Assembly (NCBI GenBank): GCA_903970315.1
Contig: CAJCIJ010000124.1
Location: forward strand, 1-5,357
DNA from: Actinomycetota bacterium
Lineage (GTDB): Bacteria; Actinomycetota; Thermoleophilia; Solirubrobacterales; Solirubrobacteraceae
DNA length: 5,357 nt
Direction of reading: 5' to 3'
Positions within the stretch are counted from its first letter, which is position 1. Each line of letters opens with the position of its first letter. This document shows positions 1 through 5,357 of this stretch, piece after piece. A program made the translations under genes and the position numbers. Below the pieces are notes generated by a model that saw only the letters and a list, made by a program, of their open reading frames with translations, did not search any database and was not told where the DNA came from.

Positions 1-1
1 G

Positions 2-2047
2 GACGCCCGCGCTACGAGTCGCCTGTACCCGCTGGTGCTATCGGTCGCTTTTCGCTTCCTCCACGGAGCGCAGGCCATCCGTGTCGATCATGTGATCAGC
101 GCTGTCCTGTTTGTAAGCGTCGTGATTCCGGTGTACTGGATGGGGCGCGTGCTGTTGCGCTCCCGCTGGAGCGCTGTGGCTGCAGCGCTGTTGAGTGCGG
201 CGGCACCGTGGCTGACGATCACCTCGGCCCTGTTCGAGGAGAACCTGGCCTACCCGTTGTTCTGGTGGACCCTGTTGGCCTGTTGTTACGCGGTCTGGCG
301 CCCACGGGCCCGCAATGACGCTGCGGCGCTCGCCGCCATAGCGCTGCTGATCGTGACGCGCGCCGAGTTCACATCGGTGCTGCTGGGCTATTTCGTGGCC
401 GTCGTGGTGGTGAGCGCCCTGAGGGTTGGCGGACACCGCCGGCTCGGTGCGCGCGCGCTCGCGGCCGTACGCGAGGCGGCGCCCCGCCATCCGTTCCTTT
501 TGGCGGTCTGTGTCGTCGGGTTCCCGGTGCTCCTCTATCTTGCGCTGGCCACCACCAGCCTCGAACAGTTCCTGGGCACGTACAGCAACGTGGTCTACCG
601 CACCAGCGTGCTGCCGCCGAACATGGCCGAGGCGCTTCTGGTCGAGTTGATCGCACTGGCGCTCGGGGTGGGGTTGCTGCCCGCGCTGGTGTCGATCCCG
701 TGGTTTTTACGCCGTATGGCAAAGCCCCAGCTCGAGCGGGGCGGCGTCTATCTGCTGTGTGCCGGCGCCATGCTTGGCGTTTTCGTGGTGTTCACGGCTT
801 ACTCGCAGGGCGGATACCTCGGGGTGGGAACCGAAGAGCGCTACTTCTTCTACGTGGTGCCGGTGTTCTGGTTGGGTGCGTTCGCAGCTCTTGAGCAGCG
901 GGGAGTGTCGGCGTCAGACATAGCGTTGTGCGGGGTTGTTCTGGCGGCGCTCTACGGGGCAATCCCGTTCCTGGCTCCACTCAGCCAGGAAACCGCCTTC
1001 CTGGCTCCCGTGGAGTCGGTGGTCCCGCACGTCCTCCAACAGCGGCTTTCCGAGCTGGGGGGGTGGGGCCTGACAAGCCAAGACGCACTCGCTGTGCTGG
1101 CGGCGCTGGCAGCGGCCGTGACGGCACTGGTATGGCGTCGCTCGACACGGGCCCGGTTGTGGTGGACATGCGGTGCTGCAGCTGTCGTCCAGCTGCTGGT
1201 CACGGGTTACGCCTTTGCGGTTGTCGACGGCAAGGTTCCCGGGATCTCGGGTCGCACGTCTGGGAGTGTTTCGGCGCTCGGATGGGTGGACGCCCATGCC
1301 CGTGTCGCTGACGTGGCGTGGCTGGAAAACCAGCCCACCGGAACGACGACCGCCGGCGGCGTTTCCGCCTCGGTCACGAGTATGCGGACGGTGCTGTTTT
1401 GGAACTCGCACCTGCTCAGCTGGGCGTGGGTGGAGCAGCTTGGTTTGCCCCTCCCGCAGTGGCCCATGAGTGCCCTGCCGCCCGTGCTTGGGCTTCAGAT
1501 AAATACGACCACGGGGGCGCTTACAGGCGTCGAAGCCTCGGCGCGTTTGCGCGAGATTGTCAGCTACCAGCGGTCGCCGTTCCTACAGTTGGCCGGCACG
1601 ACGCTTGGACAGTCGCCGGAACACACCTTCAAGCTCACAGCCTCGGCATACCCGCTGCGCGCCACCTGGCTTGCGACCGGCCTTGCACCGGACGGGGCCG
1701 TCGCCGGTCCGGTCGGGGCCTCCATGTTTGCCTTCGCACCAAGGGGTGGGCGCACGGCCGAGGCCGTCACGTTGACGCTTGCCGCAGCGCCCTCCCAAGC
1801 AGGCGTGACGCAGCCGGTGAGCAGCACGATTGCGGTCCAGCTGGGAACGACCAGACGCACCGTAGTGCTGCGCTCAGGTGCCCCCCCGCGCCAGGTGTCG
1901 CTGGTTGCGTGCTTTGCAAGCGCGGACCCGGTGGTGAGTGGCCGCCTGCGCCCTGTGAGCCCCGCGGGCGCCGCGAGCAATGCGGTGCTCAGCAGTGTCT
2001 CGTTGGGCGCCGCGTCGGCGCAGCAGTCGTCTAGCTGTTCGCGCTGA
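2..2047 (+). CDS. Polytopic membrane glycosyltransferase, GT-C type (GT39/ArnT-like), 5'-partial
   Basis: The reading frame is open from the first complete codon in the window (D-A-R-...-L-Y-P-L) to TGA at 2045-2047, giving 681 codons. The GTG at 35 is only the first in-window start codon. The true N-terminus, including the first membrane segment and the acidic catalytic loop expected in GT-C enzymes, lies upstream. Numbering from that GTG, I see about 10-11 hydrophobic segments, near 19-38, 46-64, 70-88, 97-127, 153-173, 199-224, 238-256, 269-287, 293-314, 348-367 and 376-396. Motifs of the actinobacterial family are FEENLAYPLF (67-76), LIVTRAEF (105-112) and EERYFFYVVP (267-276). After about residue 410 a soluble domain of about 260 residues follows; it contains a TGLAPDG turn (548-554) and beta-rich sequence. 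This is probably an integral membrane enzyme using a polyprenyl-phosphate sugar with its C-terminal domain outside the cytoplasm. The sugar and acceptor cannot be told. The gene converges on and overlaps the minus-strand operon. The GT-C class is fairly secure; a precise CAZy family is not. Confidence 0.8.
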   Translation, partial: DARATSRLYPLVLSVAFRFLHGAQAIRVDHVISAVLFVSVVIPVYWMGRVLLRSRWSAVAAALLSAAAPWLTITSALFEENLAYPLFWWTLLACCYAVWRPRARNDAAALAAIALLIVTRAEFTSVLLGYFVAVVVVSALRVGGHRRLGARALAAVREAAPRHPFLLAVCVVGFPVLLYLALATTSLEQFLGTYSNVVYRTSVLPPNMAEALLVELIALALGVGLLPALVSIPWFLRRMAKPQLERGGVYLLCAGAMLGVFVVFTAYSQGGYLGVGTEERYFFYVVPVFWLGAFAALEQRGVSASDIALCGVVLAALYGAIPFLAPLSQETAFLAPVESVVPHVLQQRLSELGGWGLTSQDALAVLAALAAAVTALVWRRSTRARLWWTCGAAAVVQLLVTGYAFAVVDGKVPGISGRTSGSVSALGWVDAHARVADVAWLENQPTGTTTAGGVSASVTSMRTVLFWNSHLLSWAWVEQLGLPLPQWPMSALPPVLGLQINTTTGALTGVEASARLREIVSYQRSPFLQLAGTTLGQSPEHTFKLTASAYPLRATWLATGLAPDGAVAGPVGASMFAFAPRGGRTAEAVTLTLAAAPSQAGVTQPVSSTIAVQLGTTRRTVVLRSGAPPRQVSLVACFASADPVVSGRLRPVSPAGAASNAVLSSVSLGAASAQQSSSCSR

Positions 2048-3263
2048 CCGTCAGGGCGGTGTGTAGGCCGTCCTCGACCTGGGCCGCCGCCGCCGACCAC
2101 GTCCGCGGCGCAGTCAGGGCTAGCCCTGCACGTGCCACCTTGGTCCGGCGGGCGGCGTCGTCAAGCATGGCCTCCAGGGCATCGCAGATGGCAAGCGGAT
2201 CGGGCTCGGCCAGCAGCAGTGGTCCGTCGACGCCAAAGCTCGCAACCATCGGCTCGCTGGCCAGCTCGACGCAAGGCAGCCCGCAGGCCATCATCTCGAT
2301 GTTGGCGAGCGACGGGTTGGTCAGCGAGAGCACCAGGCCCACGGTGGCCTCGCCGTAGAGCGCCGCCAGGCGCCGCGGCTCGATGATGCCCAGGTTTCGG
2401 TGCGCGAACGGCACGTCGAGCGCGCGATCTTCGCCGAACAGGGCGATGTCGATGTGATCGCGTCTGCGCGCGAGCTCGGCCAGGGCCATCAGGCCCAGCG
2501 GCACTGCCCGGCGCGGGGTCAGATCGCGCGCGTAGAACACCACGACGTCGTCGTGCTGGCCCCCCGGATGGGTGTCGGGCGCGCCCAGGTTGCCGGCCAG
2601 GCCCTCACCGCGGCTTTCCGGCGGCTGGTACACAGCGTGATCGACGCCCATGTCGTAGTGGCTGGCACTCGCGCCGTAGCGCTCGCGCATGACAGTCGCC
2701 AGCCAGGGACTGCCGGCGATGCAGTGGATGCCCTGCCGGTATGTGTCGGCTGCCCACAGCCTCTCGACCGAGGCCGCATAGAAGTCGGGCTCGTGATCCT
2801 GCACCAGGTACGCTCGCGCGGCAGCCCCGTCCAGCAGGAGGGCTCGAGCGACTGTCTGCCAGCCGGTGGCAAGCACCACGTCGGCCCCCGCCCACGAACG
2901 GAAGTCGCAGTCCAACTCGATCTCCTCGGCTCCGAAGAACTCGCGGAAGCTGCGCTGCGTGACGGCGGAGGGCTCTTCGGAGTGTCGTCCGTCGGAGTCC
3001 TCGAGGTGGATCGAGGCGCGGTGCCCGCGCAGGCGCAGGCCTTCGAGCAGGCGAACGATGATCGCGTGCCCGCCGCTGCCACGCCGAAACGATGGAATCA
3101 CTGCGGCTACGTGGAGGCTGGCGCCCGGTGGGGGCGCGTTTGGCTGCAACGGTGCCGGACCCGAACGCGCGAGTTCGAGCATCGTGGCAGCACCGCGGTA
3201 GCCGAAGGGAGGCGCAGGTTGCGCGCGCCCGGTCAGGCGGTGCAGCGCCTGGCGGACACTCAC
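2031..3263 (-). CDS. WsaF-like family 4 glycosyltransferase (rhamnosyltransferase-type)
   Basis: This is a 410-residue GT-B protein with a GTG start at 3263-3261 and a TAG stop at 2033-2031. The N-terminal Rossmann domain begins at about residue 50 with VAAVIPSFRRGSGGH (52-66). It continues with LATGWQT (131-137), YLVQDHEPDFY (152-162), AGSPWLA (183-189) and MGVDHAVY (205-212). The C-terminal donor-binding domain starts with FYARDLTPRRAVPLG (243-257) and contains SLTNPSLANIEMMACGLP (313-330). These motifs match the WsaF type of GT4, known from the Geobacillus S-layer glycan rhamnosyltransferase. The likely role is cytoplasmic transfer of rhamnose or a similar sugar from a nucleotide donor; the substrate itself is inference. 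In the usual E-x7-E signature E323 is present, but the first position (315) is Thr. The start is supported by AGGGGCAGG, whose last base lies 8 nt upstream. Met28 is an alternative, but the roughly 50 residues before the first strand fit the family. The gene lies 25 bp after the preceding GT4 gene, so the two are probably co-transcribed. Confidence 0.88.
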   Translation of the reverse strand: MSVRQALHRLTGRAQPAPPFGYRGAATMLELARSGPAPLQPNAPPPGASLHVAAVIPSFRRGSGGHAIIVRLLEGLRLRGHRASIHLEDSDGRHSEEPSAVTQRSFREFFGAEEIELDCDFRSWAGADVVLATGWQTVARALLLDGAAARAYLVQDHEPDFYAASVERLWAADTYRQGIHCIAGSPWLATVMRERYGASASHYDMGVDHAVYQPPESRGEGLAGNLGAPDTHPGGQHDDVVVFYARDLTPRRAVPLGLMALAELARRRDHIDIALFGEDRALDVPFAHRNLGIIEPRRLAALYGEATVGLVLSLTNPSLANIEMMACGLPCVELASEPMVASFGVDGPLLLAEPDPLAICDALEAMLDDAARRTKVARAGLALTAPRTWSAAAAQVEDGLHTALTVSANS

Positions 3264-3292
3264 GTCGCCGACCTGCCCCTGGGGACACTCAC
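3260..3292 (-). CDS. Possible 10-codon coupling mini-ORF between the two GT4 genes
   Basis: A GTG at 3292-3290 overlaps the TGA stop (3291-3289) of the upstream GT4 gene as GTGA. Reading on gives ten sense codons (MSVPRGRSAT) and a TGA at 3262-3260, which itself overlaps the GTG start (3263-3261) of the WsaF-like gene as a second GTGA. A terminating ribosome could in principle re-initiate twice and carry translation across the gap. The mini-ORF follows automatically from the 29-bp direct repeat, so chance is a serious alternative. The peptide resembles nothing I know. Its only plausible role is translational coupling. Confidence 0.15.
   Translation of the reverse strand: MSVPRGRSAT
3272..3280 (-). 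promoter_or_regulatory. Ribosome binding site for the WsaF-like gene
   Basis: Read on the minus strand this is AGGGGCAGG. The final AGG ends 8 nt before the GTG at 3263, a normal Shine-Dalgarno spacing. The upstream AGGGG block is about 12 nt away. This supports the GTG start over internal starts. It sits inside the 25-bp intergenic gap and inside the repeat-flanked junction. Confidence 0.45.
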
Positions 3293-4554
3293 GACACCAC
3301 CCTGCGCAGGCGGCTGGTCAGCGGTCGAAGCGGCCGGGCAACGACCCTCACGGCCCGGTATCGGCGCAGCGCCAGCAACCAGCGCACCGCGCGCATCTTG
3401 CGCAGGCGCAGAAGGTGCCGCTCAAAGCGCAATGCGCGGCGCCGGCAGTCGGCCAGCTCTCGGAGATGGGCGTTGTAGGTCTCCAGCCCTGCTCGTGCGT
3501 CGGCGAGCAGCCGCGCGCTTGCGGCCAACGCGGTGGGTTGAGGCTCGCGCAGGATTGCTTCCAATGCGCTTGCCATCAGCGGGCTTGTCTGGTCCCACGA
3601 CGGCCATCGCTCGGCGGTCTGGAGCGCTCCCTGGCGAAGGTGCGTCAGCAGCTCGCGGTCGCGGGCGAGCAGGTCAAGCTGCCGGGCGGTCCCACGAAGG
3701 TCGTCCCAGTCGGCGACCAACGCGTTGTGGCCGTGCTCGATGTATTCCTCGTGGCCCGTGACCGGCGTAACGACGCAGGTTGCGCCGCAGTGAAACCCCT
3801 CAAGCGGAGGGCCGAACATGCCCTCGACGCTCGACAGCTTCAGCAGCACATGAGTCTGCCGGTATGCGTCCGCCAGCTCCGCCTGGCTGAGCGGTCCAAC
3901 AACTTCGTCGGCTGCGACCTCACCCAGTCCCGTGCGGTCGCCCGTCACCACGGTCACGTGGCGCGGCTCGGTCATCGCAGCGGCCGCATCGACGGCCGCG
4001 TGCACGTGCTTGAACCACGAGCTTGGGGAGCCCTCGATCATGATGCGCAGCGCCGAGCCGCTCTCGGCAGGCTCGCCGTCGCCCGGCGAGAAGATCGCCT
4101 TGTCGATGCCGTTTGGAACCAAGTAGCAGGGAGCATCGGGCCGCAACGATGCGAGCGTGTCGGCGATCCAGCGGGCCTCTGTGATGAACGCCACGGGCAG
4201 GTCCAGAGTCAGGGAGGCACCCAGGCGGCCGGCCTCGTCGTGCCGGTAGAACCGGTCCTCCAGGCTCTGCACGAAGTAGGCGTAACGGTCGGCGGCCAGC
4301 TCGAACAGCGTGAACGTGGTCTCCCACCAGGTCGCCACGGCCACGTCAAAGTGTTCGGTCAGGGCCTGATCGCGCGTCTGCACCCTGACGGGTCGATCGC
4401 CGGCATGGTCGCGCCAAGCGGCGCCGTCGGGGTCTCGCACGAGCACCAACGTGACCTCCCAGTCGTCGAGCGCTGCCAGGCGGCGGGCGTGATTGACGAT
4501 CACGTTCATCCCGCCGGAGAGCTGGAGGTCGTTGACCAGGAAGGCCACCTTCAT
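3289..4554 (-). CDS. Family 4 glycosyltransferase (GT-B) with arginine-rich C-terminal tail
   Basis: This is a 421-residue protein counted from the ATG at 4554-4552. I chose that start because MKVAFLVNDLQLSGGMN (1-17) is the expected first strand and glycine loop of the GT-B fold. An in-frame GTG at 4584 would add ten residues (MAPRNSPAAR) that look unrelated to the fold. Neither start has a clear Shine-Dalgarno sequence. Further motifs are ATWWETT (74-80), YFVQSLEDRFY (93-103), ITEARWIAD (124-132), LVPNGIDKAIFSP (145-157) and EGSPSSWFKHV (174-184). The complete GT4 signature E-x7-E is at E244 and E252 (VEGMFGPPLEGFHCG), followed by TPVTGHEEYI (263-272). It should transfer a sugar from a nucleotide donor, retaining configuration, on the cytoplasmic side; the specific sugar is unknown. 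After about residue 340 comes a helical tail of about 80 residues whose last 61 contain 19 arginines, possibly a membrane or partner contact. It is the first gene of a probable two-gene operon with the WsaF-like gene. Confidence 0.87.
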   Translation of the reverse strand: MKVAFLVNDLQLSGGMNVIVNHARRLAALDDWEVTLVLVRDPDGAAWRDHAGDRPVRVQTRDQALTEHFDVAVATWWETTFTLFELAADRYAYFVQSLEDRFYRHDEAGRLGASLTLDLPVAFITEARWIADTLASLRPDAPCYLVPNGIDKAIFSPGDGEPAESGSALRIMIEGSPSSWFKHVHAAVDAAAAMTEPRHVTVVTGDRTGLGEVAADEVVGPLSQAELADAYRQTHVLLKLSSVEGMFGPPLEGFHCGATCVVTPVTGHEEYIEHGHNALVADWDDLRGTARQLDLLARDRELLTHLRQGALQTAERWPSWDQTSPLMASALEAILREPQPTALAASARLLADARAGLETYNAHLRELADCRRRALRFERHLLRLRKMRAVRWLLALRRYRAVRVVARPLRPLTSRLRRVVS

Positions 4555-4663
4555 GCGGGCCGCCGGACTGTTTCTGGGGGCCACCGGAAGGGTTCGCTGC
4601 GGGTGGGGGATTCGGACATACGGAGGTCACCGGGGCAGGTGCGCAGCTATCGTACCGGTGCCC
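4555..4663. promoter_or_regulatory. Divergent intergenic region, candidate bidirectional promoter
   Basis: This 109-bp gap separates the minus-strand GT4 operon from the plus-strand GT-B gene, so promoters for both should lie in or near it. A TATCGT at 4648-4653 (+) is a weak -10 candidate whose predicted start point lies only a few bases before the ATG at 4664, which would mean a nearly leaderless mRNA. On the other strand TACGAT (complement of 4649-4654) overlaps it as a -10 candidate for the operon. I see no good -35 for either. CACCGG at 4628-4633 and CCGGTG at 4655-4660 form a short inverted repeat around the -10 area. All of these are weak matches in GC-rich DNA. The region's role is inferred mainly from gene orientation. 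Confidence 0.35.
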
Positions 4664-5318
4664 ATGAGCGCGATTGCAGCTACGCGACGGGCGGGACAGG
4701 CCGCGAGCGTGGCCGGGCCAGGTGAGGTTCCCGGGTACGCGGGCGACCGCCCGCTGTGGCCGACGCCCAGGCGGATCGCCTACCTCGGCTCGAAGGTGTG
4801 GCTTGACACGTGCGCCCCCACGGCGGCTGCGTTTGGGCTACAGCCGCGAGTGTTCCCCGCCGCCGCCGACCCCGCCGCCGCAATCGAGGCGATGCGCGGC
4901 TTTGACCCCGACGTGGCGGTCTTGATCGACCCGCCGGCGATCGCACCGGCGATCCAGCGCGAGCTTGCCGACGGGCGCCGCGACTTTGCGACGCTTGGGG
5001 TTCTCGTCGGCGGCTTGCCGGCAGATCAGGGCTTTGACCCTGCGAGCTGTGATCGGCTGGTGAGCTTTGACACCACGGTCACGGGAAAGGCGATTGGCGA
5101 TGCCACGGTCTGGCGCGCCATCCCAGCGCCCGTGAGCGATGCCCTCTTTGCCGATGTTCGCCCGCTGCACCGGGCCGCTCGGGTGCTCAGCATCGGTCGC
5201 TCAAGCGACCATCGCGAGCGCATGCTTGCGGCGGCCAAGCACCATCACGACCTGCTTCAACTGCTCCACGGCGTCAGCGGTGACCAGCTCGTGGAAGTGA
5301 TGGCCGACTATGACGTTG
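4664..5318 (+). CDS. Probable GT-B glycosyltransferase, N-terminal part, 3'-truncated by contig end
   Basis: There are 218 complete genomic codons from the ATG at 4664. A GTG two codons earlier (4658) is an alternative start, and no Shine-Dalgarno sequence is evident. After a flexible, proline/alanine-rich leader of about 35 residues, a Rossmann-like domain starts at RIAYLGSKVWLD (37-48). It continues with FDPDVAVLIDPPAI (80-93), TLGVLVGGLP (110-119), RLVSFDTTVTG (131-141) and VWRAIPAPVSDALF (149-162). RVLSIGRSSDHRERML (173-188) then looks like the first strand of the second GT-B domain, and AKHHHDLLQLLHGVSG (191-206) follows. I recognise the overall pattern as a CgeB/DUF3880-like glycosyltransferase type found in surface-glycan loci of high-GC actinobacteria. 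The family assignment is from memory and moderate. The reading frame runs on into the adapter and adds a false C-terminus (EIGRASCRERV), so the natural protein must be longer and its donor-binding half is missing. Confidence 0.6.
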
Positions 5319-5357
5319 AGATCGGAAGAGCGTCGTGTAGGGAAAGAGTGTAGATCT
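5319..5357. other. Illumina TruSeq adapter sequence (non-genomic contamination)
   Basis: From 5319 the sequence reads AGATCGGAAGAGC followed by GTCGTGTAGGGAAAGAGTGT and then AGATCT. This is the reverse complement of the Illumina TruSeq universal (P5-side) adapter and matches over all 39 bases to the window end. Its translation in the overlapping frame gives the EIGRASCRERV tail often seen as an artefact in protein databases. The genomic insert ends at about 5318; the first base or two of the match could by chance also be genomic. Confidence 0.97.

Larger units (their letters stand above)
3254..3293. repeat. Direct repeat at the junction of the two GT4 genes
   Basis: GGACACTCACG occurs perfectly at 3254-3264 and again at 3283-3293, an offset of 29 bp. 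On the minus strand (CGTGAGTGTCC) the copy at 3293-3283 spans the TGA stop of the upstream gene, and the copy at 3264-3254 spans the GTG start of the downstream gene. Similarity continues beyond the 11 bp: CCAGGGGC in one copy and GCCAGGCGC in the other, with one gap and one mismatch. This suggests an old small tandem duplication of the stop/start region. The repeat is directly visible; the duplication history is inference. Confidence 0.7.

Noticed and set aside
1..34. Adapter or vector sequence at the left end of the window
   Set aside because: No adapter match is seen. The bases are in frame with the GT-C gene and read as a plausible family segment (SRLYPLVLS), so they look genomic.
1057..1063. 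Run of seven G (and seven C at 1881-1887) as possible phase-variation tracts
   Set aside because: Both runs are short for slippage tracts, lie in frame inside the GT-C gene (L-G-G-W-G and G-A-P-P-R), and are expected at this GC content. The frame is intact on both sides.
1966..2014. Direct repeat GGGCGCCGCG at 1966-1975 and 2005-2014, possible terminator or recombination site
   Set aside because: The two copies are in the same reading frame (39 bp apart) and encode G-A-A-S in the alanine-rich tail of the GT-C protein. There is no hairpin with a T-tract, so codon bias explains it.
1318..2034. A 238-codon plus-strand open frame inside the GT-C gene
   Set aside because: It lies in another frame within the C-terminal domain of the GT-C gene, is rich in Arg/Ala/Gly and lacks motifs. 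The GT-C frame continues unbroken through this region.
2400..3761. A 453-codon plus-strand open frame
   Set aside because: It is antisense to both GT4 genes and spans their junction. The translation lacks any domain pattern, whereas the minus-strand frames carry clear GT4 motifs. Long antisense frames are expected in high-GC coding DNA.
4493..4663. Upstream in-frame extension of the last plus-strand gene
   Set aside because: This part is antisense to the start of the GT4 gene and then crosses the intergenic region; it has no protein-like pattern. The ATG at 4664 (or GTG at 4658) is a better start.
3415..4725. A 436-codon plus-strand open frame antisense to the GT4 gene
   Set aside because: Its composition is rich in Arg, Gly, Gln and His with no recognisable motif, and it crosses the divergent intergenic region and the start of the next gene. 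It is a shadow of the minus-strand GT4 gene.

Overview
The window is high-GC DNA (about two-thirds G+C by eye, strong G/C third-position bias, several GTG starts). It looks like a fragment of a cell-surface polysaccharide or glycoconjugate assembly locus from an actinobacterium-like organism. The protein styles (a polytopic glycosyltransferase with a large C-terminal beta-rich domain, a WsaF-type GT4, and a GT-B protein with a GxxVW...KHHHDLL pattern) resemble what I know from Actinomycetota, possibly Thermoleophilia. That placement is inference, because no marker gene is present. The last 39 bases are not genomic: they match an Illumina TruSeq adapter, so this is the end of a short-read, probably metagenomic, contig.

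Layout. Bases 2-2047 (+) hold a 5'-truncated polytopic membrane glycosyltransferase of GT-C type. It meets tail to tail, with a 17-bp overlap of coding sequence, a two-gene minus-strand operon: a GT4 protein with a lysine/arginine-rich C-terminal tail (3289-4554) followed by a WsaF-like GT4 (2031-3263). The junction between the two operon genes carries an 11-bp perfect direct repeat that puts a GTGA stop/start overlap at both ends of a 10-codon mini-ORF. A 109-bp divergent intergenic region (4555-4663) separates the operon from a fourth gene on the plus strand (4664-5318). This encodes the N-terminal part of a probable GT-B glycosyltransferase, cut off where the adapter begins.

How the genes could work together (inference). 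The two minus-strand GT4 enzymes and the plus-strand GT-B protein would be cytoplasmic enzymes adding sugars from nucleotide donors to a growing, probably lipid-linked glycan. The GT-C membrane protein would act at the outer face of the membrane using a lipid-phosphate sugar donor. No donor-synthesis genes, flippase, polymerase, ABC exporter, RNA gene, CRISPR array or mobile element is visible. Apart from the 109-bp divergent region there is no non-coding stretch to account for, and none exceeds 300 bases. I found no convincing sign of a new type of biological system. The items most worth a second look are the adapter artefact, the repeat-built gene junction and the unusual protein ends.
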